Source: Paraburkholderia humisilvae (GTDB lineage Bacteria; Pseudomonadota; Gammaproteobacteria; Burkholderiales; Burkholderiaceae). From it: a DNA stretch of 64,000 nt. The position numbers were made by a program, and so were the translations under genes. The notes beneath the pieces were generated by a model that made no database searches, had not been told where the DNA came from, and worked only from the letters and a program-made list of their open reading frames with translations. The stretch covers positions 1 to 64,000 of the forward strand of contig NZ_CADIKH010000006.1 in assembly GCF_902859855.1 (NCBI RefSeq), given 5' to 3'. Positions 61,388 to 64,000 of the stretch are shown here, piece by piece (position 1 is the first letter of the stretch; every line of letters starts with the position of its first letter).

Positions 61388-62308
61388 ATGTCGCACAGCC
61401 CGGCCATGCTACTTTTCGATGTTGCCGAGACGGCCCGGCTTACGCCTTATCCGGAGCTTGTCGATGCGCTGGCGACTGCGGTGGTCGACTATACGGAAGG
61501 GCGCATCGCGAGCCCCGAGCGGCTGGTTGTGCCGCTGAACGACGGCGGTGTGCTGTTGTCGATGCCGGCGACTGCGCCTGATCTCGCGATTCACAAGCTG
61601 GTGAATGTGTGTCCGCGCAATCGTGAGCGTGGTTTGCCCACCATTCATGGTCAGGTGATGGCGATCGAGCCGGATACCGGCGAGACGCTATTCATGCTCG
61701 ACGGCCCGACGGTGACCGGCCGCCGCACCGCTGCGATGACGATGCTCGGCGTGCGTACGTTAAGCCGCGCGGCGCCGCGCGATGTGCTGCTGATCGGCAC
61801 GGGAACGCAAGCGGTGAATCATCTGGAGGCGCTCGGCGAGTTGTATCCGGATGCGCTAGTGCGTGTGCGTGGCAGCGCGCCGGCGCGTGCGCAGGCGTTC
61901 TGCGCACAACATGCGGCGAAGGTGAGGCGGTTGCAGCCGCTCGATGGCGGCGAGGCGGTGCCCGATTCGGTGGACCTCGTAATCACGCTGACCACGAGCC
62001 GTACGCCCGTTTATGACGAAGCGCCGCGAACAGGGCGGCTTGTGGTCGGTGTTGGGGCGTTCAAGCCGGATATGGCGGAGATCGGCGCGCGGACTTTGCA
62101 CGGAAGTGCGGTGTTTGTTGATGATCCGGCGGGGGCGAAACATGAAGCGGGGGATTTGATTCAGGCGGGGGTGGATTGGGAGAAGGTGGCGGGGATCGCC
62201 GCCGCTGTCTACGACGACAGCAAGGCGCGGCTGTTTAAGACTGTAGGCTGTGCCGCTTGGGATCTGGCGACCTGTCGACTAGCGCGCGATTTGCATCATC
62301 GACGCTAA
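61388..62308 (+). CDS. lhpI: Delta-1-pyrroline-2-carboxylate reductase (ornithine cyclodeaminase family)
   Basis: 306 aa. Ornithine cyclodeaminase/mu-crystallin fold: early ASPERLVVPLNDGG, LAIHKLVNVCPRN, PTIHGQVMAIEPDTGETLFMLDGPTVTGRRTAAMTML and the NAD(P)-binding LLIGTGTQAVNHLEAL. In the lhp context it reduces delta-1-pyrroline-2-carboxylate to L-proline, and may also act on the piperidine homologue. 86 bases downstream of the dehydratase on the same strand. It converges on the Rhs segment with 63 bases between. Confidence 0.87.
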   Translation: MSHSPAMLLFDVAETARLTPYPELVDALATAVVDYTEGRIASPERLVVPLNDGGVLLSMPATAPDLAIHKLVNVCPRNRERGLPTIHGQVMAIEPDTGETLFMLDGPTVTGRRTAAMTMLGVRTLSRAAPRDVLLIGTGTQAVNHLEALGELYPDALVRVRGSAPARAQAFCAQHAAKVRRLQPLDGGEAVPDSVDLVITLTTSRTPVYDEAPRTGRLVVGVGAFKPDMAEIGARTLHGSAVFVDDPAGAKHEAGDLIQAGVDWEKVAGIAAAVYDDSKARLFKTVGCAAWDLATCRLARDLHHRR

Positions 62309-62371
62309 CAATGATCGTACGCGGCTACACGCCAGGACAATGAACGGTATTGGCATCGATCAAGGCGCACG

Positions 62372-63388
62372 TTATACGAATATCTCTCCGGAACTGGATA
62401 AGCGGCGGATATTGGATAACCAGGGTTGCGGACCACTTCCCTCATCGAATTGCGCAGCACCCGATTGACTGGTTGTACGGCGAGGACTCTCATTCGATTC
62501 ATTTCGCGAAGTCTCGGTTTGGGTCGTCGCGTTCCGGGTGCTTCTCGATCTGGTTCCCTGTGTGCTCGTCTCCGACGAGGATTGACTGGATACGGCAGAG
62601 TTCCTGGGCAACGACGAACTATCTCGAACGGCATCGTCGTCGACTACGGACGGATCGGGAAGGTTGCGGCGTCGAATGCTGCCTTGCCGGTGCAATGTTG
62701 CATCGCGACGGCGCCCGCCGAAATGTGTTGCAACCTCATCATCGAACATCCTGATTCGCTGGACGGCAACTTGTTCAGCCCTGTGTACCTCATGCGCGGC
62801 GAAGCGCATCGTATGATAGACGTCACCTATAACCGAGAATGTCCCCCAGATCCCGGCCAACGCTCCTAACGTTCCGAGCGCTTTCTGTGCCTTGGGGTTT
62901 TCTGCAAATGCTGCCCCGGTATTCATGGCGACCGATGTAGTCGTGGCTGCGGCGGTAACAACTCGCCCCGTTTCGGTGGCTGCCTTAGTGGATGCGGCGC
63001 CTACGGCTTCCGTTGTCACTCTCCGGGTGAACGCAAACATTCCAAGCAGAAACTCTCCGAACTGTTTTCCACTCGGATCGACCTTATTGATCGGATCACT
63101 ACCGCAGTACGTATACGCATTGATTCCCCCCACTCCGAACGGACTTTCGTTGTCGGGGCACGTGAAGCGCATCAAGGTCGGGTTATAGGCGCGATATCCG
63201 TTTCCGAGGTGGGTGAAACCACACAACGGGTCGCGCCGTTCACCGTTAAAACCCGGCAAGGGAACCTCGTCGATAGAGGTCGATGGAGCGCTGCCGAACG
63301 GAGAATAAGCAATGTCTTGCGACGTCCCGCCTGATATCGCTAGCAGCAAGCTTTCGGATCGGTCGGTGCCGGTTAGGTACGAGGTCAT
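62372..63388 (-). CDS. Rhs/Tc-toxin C-terminal core and variable tip
   Basis: 338 aa from the ATG at 63388, which has GGAG about eight bases ahead. Begins within the Rhs core: SYLTGTDRSESLLLAISGG, IAYSPFGS, GFNGERRDPLCGFTHLGNGYRAYNPTLMRFTCPDNESPFGVGGINAYTYCGSDPINKVDPSGK, the end-of-core motif after which variable toxin tips are attached. The tip (about 110-338) has two hydrophobic stretches (120-155, 175-205), then a long Ser/Thr/Arg-rich disordered end. No catalytic toxin motif recognised. Probably the detached end of the protein encoded upstream. Confidence 0.8.
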   Translation of the reverse strand: MTSYLTGTDRSESLLLAISGGTSQDIAYSPFGSAPSTSIDEVPLPGFNGERRDPLCGFTHLGNGYRAYNPTLMRFTCPDNESPFGVGGINAYTYCGSDPINKVDPSGKQFGEFLLGMFAFTRRVTTEAVGAASTKAATETGRVVTAAATTTSVAMNTGAAFAENPKAQKALGTLGALAGIWGTFSVIGDVYHTMRFAAHEVHRAEQVAVQRIRMFDDEVATHFGGRRRDATLHRQGSIRRRNLPDPSVVDDDAVRDSSSLPRNSAVSSQSSSETSTQGTRSRSTRNATTQTETSRNESNESPRRTTSQSGAAQFDEGSGPQPWLSNIRRLSSSGEIFV

Positions 63389-63482
63389 GGCCGTTCTCCG
63401 CTCGGTAGTCGATGCACTGTCCAAGTTTGCCGTGTATAGCACGATGACACGTCGATGCCTTACGGCGAAGTCATCGACTCGT
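63388..63482 (-). repeat. Near-repeat ATGACYTCG flanking an 86-base segment
   Basis: On the minus strand ATGACTTCG begins at 63474 and ATGACCTCG at 63388, eight of nine bases identical and 86 bases apart. The segment between them contains the stop of the upstream frame (63460-63462) and shifts the frame. Removing one repeat and the segment would join the two Rhs parts in frame. The repeat is short, so chance is possible. Confidence 0.4.
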
Positions 63483-64000
63483 CGCTAACGGCGGCGCATC
63501 CAGTGGGCGTCTGGATAAAGCGGCTAGCTTCGTTCTGCGTCGCGCGTACCTCGTCCACGAGCGATTGCCCCCGGTAGTACAACTGCCGCATGTCGTTTCC
63601 GTTCAATATCTGTATCACCAGCATGTCATTCGCGTCATAGTGGTACTCGGCGCTCGATCCATCCGGGGAAACGATCGAAGCCAACCGCCCGGCCTCGTCG
63701 TAGGTAAGCGTGCGGCCCCTCTCATCCATCGTCATGCGGCCGTTCGCGTCGTAAGCAAGTTCGATGACGGCCGGATACGAACTGTTCCCAGCGTGAGTCA
63801 CCGACGTCAACTGAGTCGGGTCTGACGGATTGTCGTAGTGGAAGGTTGCCGTGTCCGACGCTGCAGAGCCTTGCGCAATCGCCGTGATGCACTCCGTGAC
63901 GTTGTCGAGCATGTCGAAAGTGAAGTGTTGCGACGCGATTGGCTGACCGTAGCCGTCGACCGGAGGCCGGCTCCCATTCGTGCACGAATAGTCGACCAGG
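63460..64000 (-). CDS. Rhs/YD-repeat protein, 3' end of truncated frame (partial)
   Basis: Open from the right edge of the window to the stop at 63460-63462, at least 179 codons. YD-repeat motifs are visible: FHYDNPSDPTQLTSV, ELAYDANGRMTMDERGRTLTYDEAGRLASIVSPDGSSAEYHYDAND, then LYYRGQSLVDEVRA. This is the core shell of Rhs or insecticidal Tc-type C proteins, which encloses and delivers a C-terminal toxin. The frame ends early in SDESMTSP, just where the core should continue into the tip encoded by the following frame. The N-terminal part lies outside the window. Confidence 0.85.
   Translation of the reverse strand, partial: LVDYSCTNGSRPPVDGYGQPIASQHFTFDMLDNVTECITAIAQGSAASDTATFHYDNPSDPTQLTSVTHAGNSSYPAVIELAYDANGRMTMDERGRTLTYDEAGRLASIVSPDGSSAEYHYDANDMLVIQILNGNDMRQLYYRGQSLVDEVRATQNEASRFIQTPTGCAAVSDESMTSP

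Overview
The window reads as a piece of a GC-rich betaproteobacterial chromosome, most likely Burkholderia, Paraburkholderia or a close relative. This is inferred from the 5S rRNA tail at the left edge, the strong third-position GC bias, the complete malonate decarboxylase cluster, a cyanide-insensitive type cytochrome bd oxidase and many GntR/TetR/two-component regulators. No replication or conjugation genes, insertion sequences, tRNA genes or CRISPR arrays were seen.

Layout. 1-0.1 kb: 3' end of a 5S rRNA gene and its terminator. 0.3-4.4 kb: small exported and membrane proteins, a metallophosphoesterase, an AlkB-type DNA repair dioxygenase and a MazEF toxin-antitoxin pair. 4.4-13.3 kb: the mdcABCDEGH malonate decarboxylase operon on the minus strand, headed by a GntR regulator and divergent from an MFS transporter that may import the substrate. 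13.6-21.5 kb: an exported protein, arylamine N-acetyltransferase coupled to a small membrane methyltransferase, a HutC-type regulator, a very long GMC oxidoreductase/hydrolase fusion and a sigma-factor-like protein. 21.8-23.7 kb: an AT-rich island of three unrecognised, tightly packed genes (Tat-exported protein, hydrophobic-hairpin protein, polytopic membrane protein), the best candidate here for something undescribed.

24-30 kb: a hybrid histidine kinase facing a LuxR-type response regulator, then cydAB plus a 51-codon DUF2474-like gene that standard length cut-offs miss. 30-35 kb: small metabolic enzymes and two solute-binding proteins with no permease beside them. 34.8-41.8 kb: a tripartite RND efflux operon (outer membrane factor, adaptor, pump) ending in its own TetR gene. 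42.4-44.8 kb: a TAXI-type TRAP binding protein and a zinc-ribbon membrane protein. 45-50 kb: a DHA2 drug exporter with divergent TetR, and kdgT with divergent IclR regulator. 50-56 kb: stand-alone receiver, Zur, two glutathione transferases, a NERD-helicase and a phosphoribosyltransferase-HAD fusion.

55.8-59.2 kb: a signalling group made of a periplasmic sulfite-oxidase-fold protein, a hybrid kinase and an HTH-receiver protein. 59.4-62.3 kb: a trans-3-hydroxy-L-proline catabolic pair (dehydratase, reductase) with a divergent GntR regulator flanked by two operator-like palindromes. 62.4-64 kb: the end of an Rhs/Tc-type polymorphic toxin, apparently broken by an out-of-frame 86-base segment, running off the right edge.
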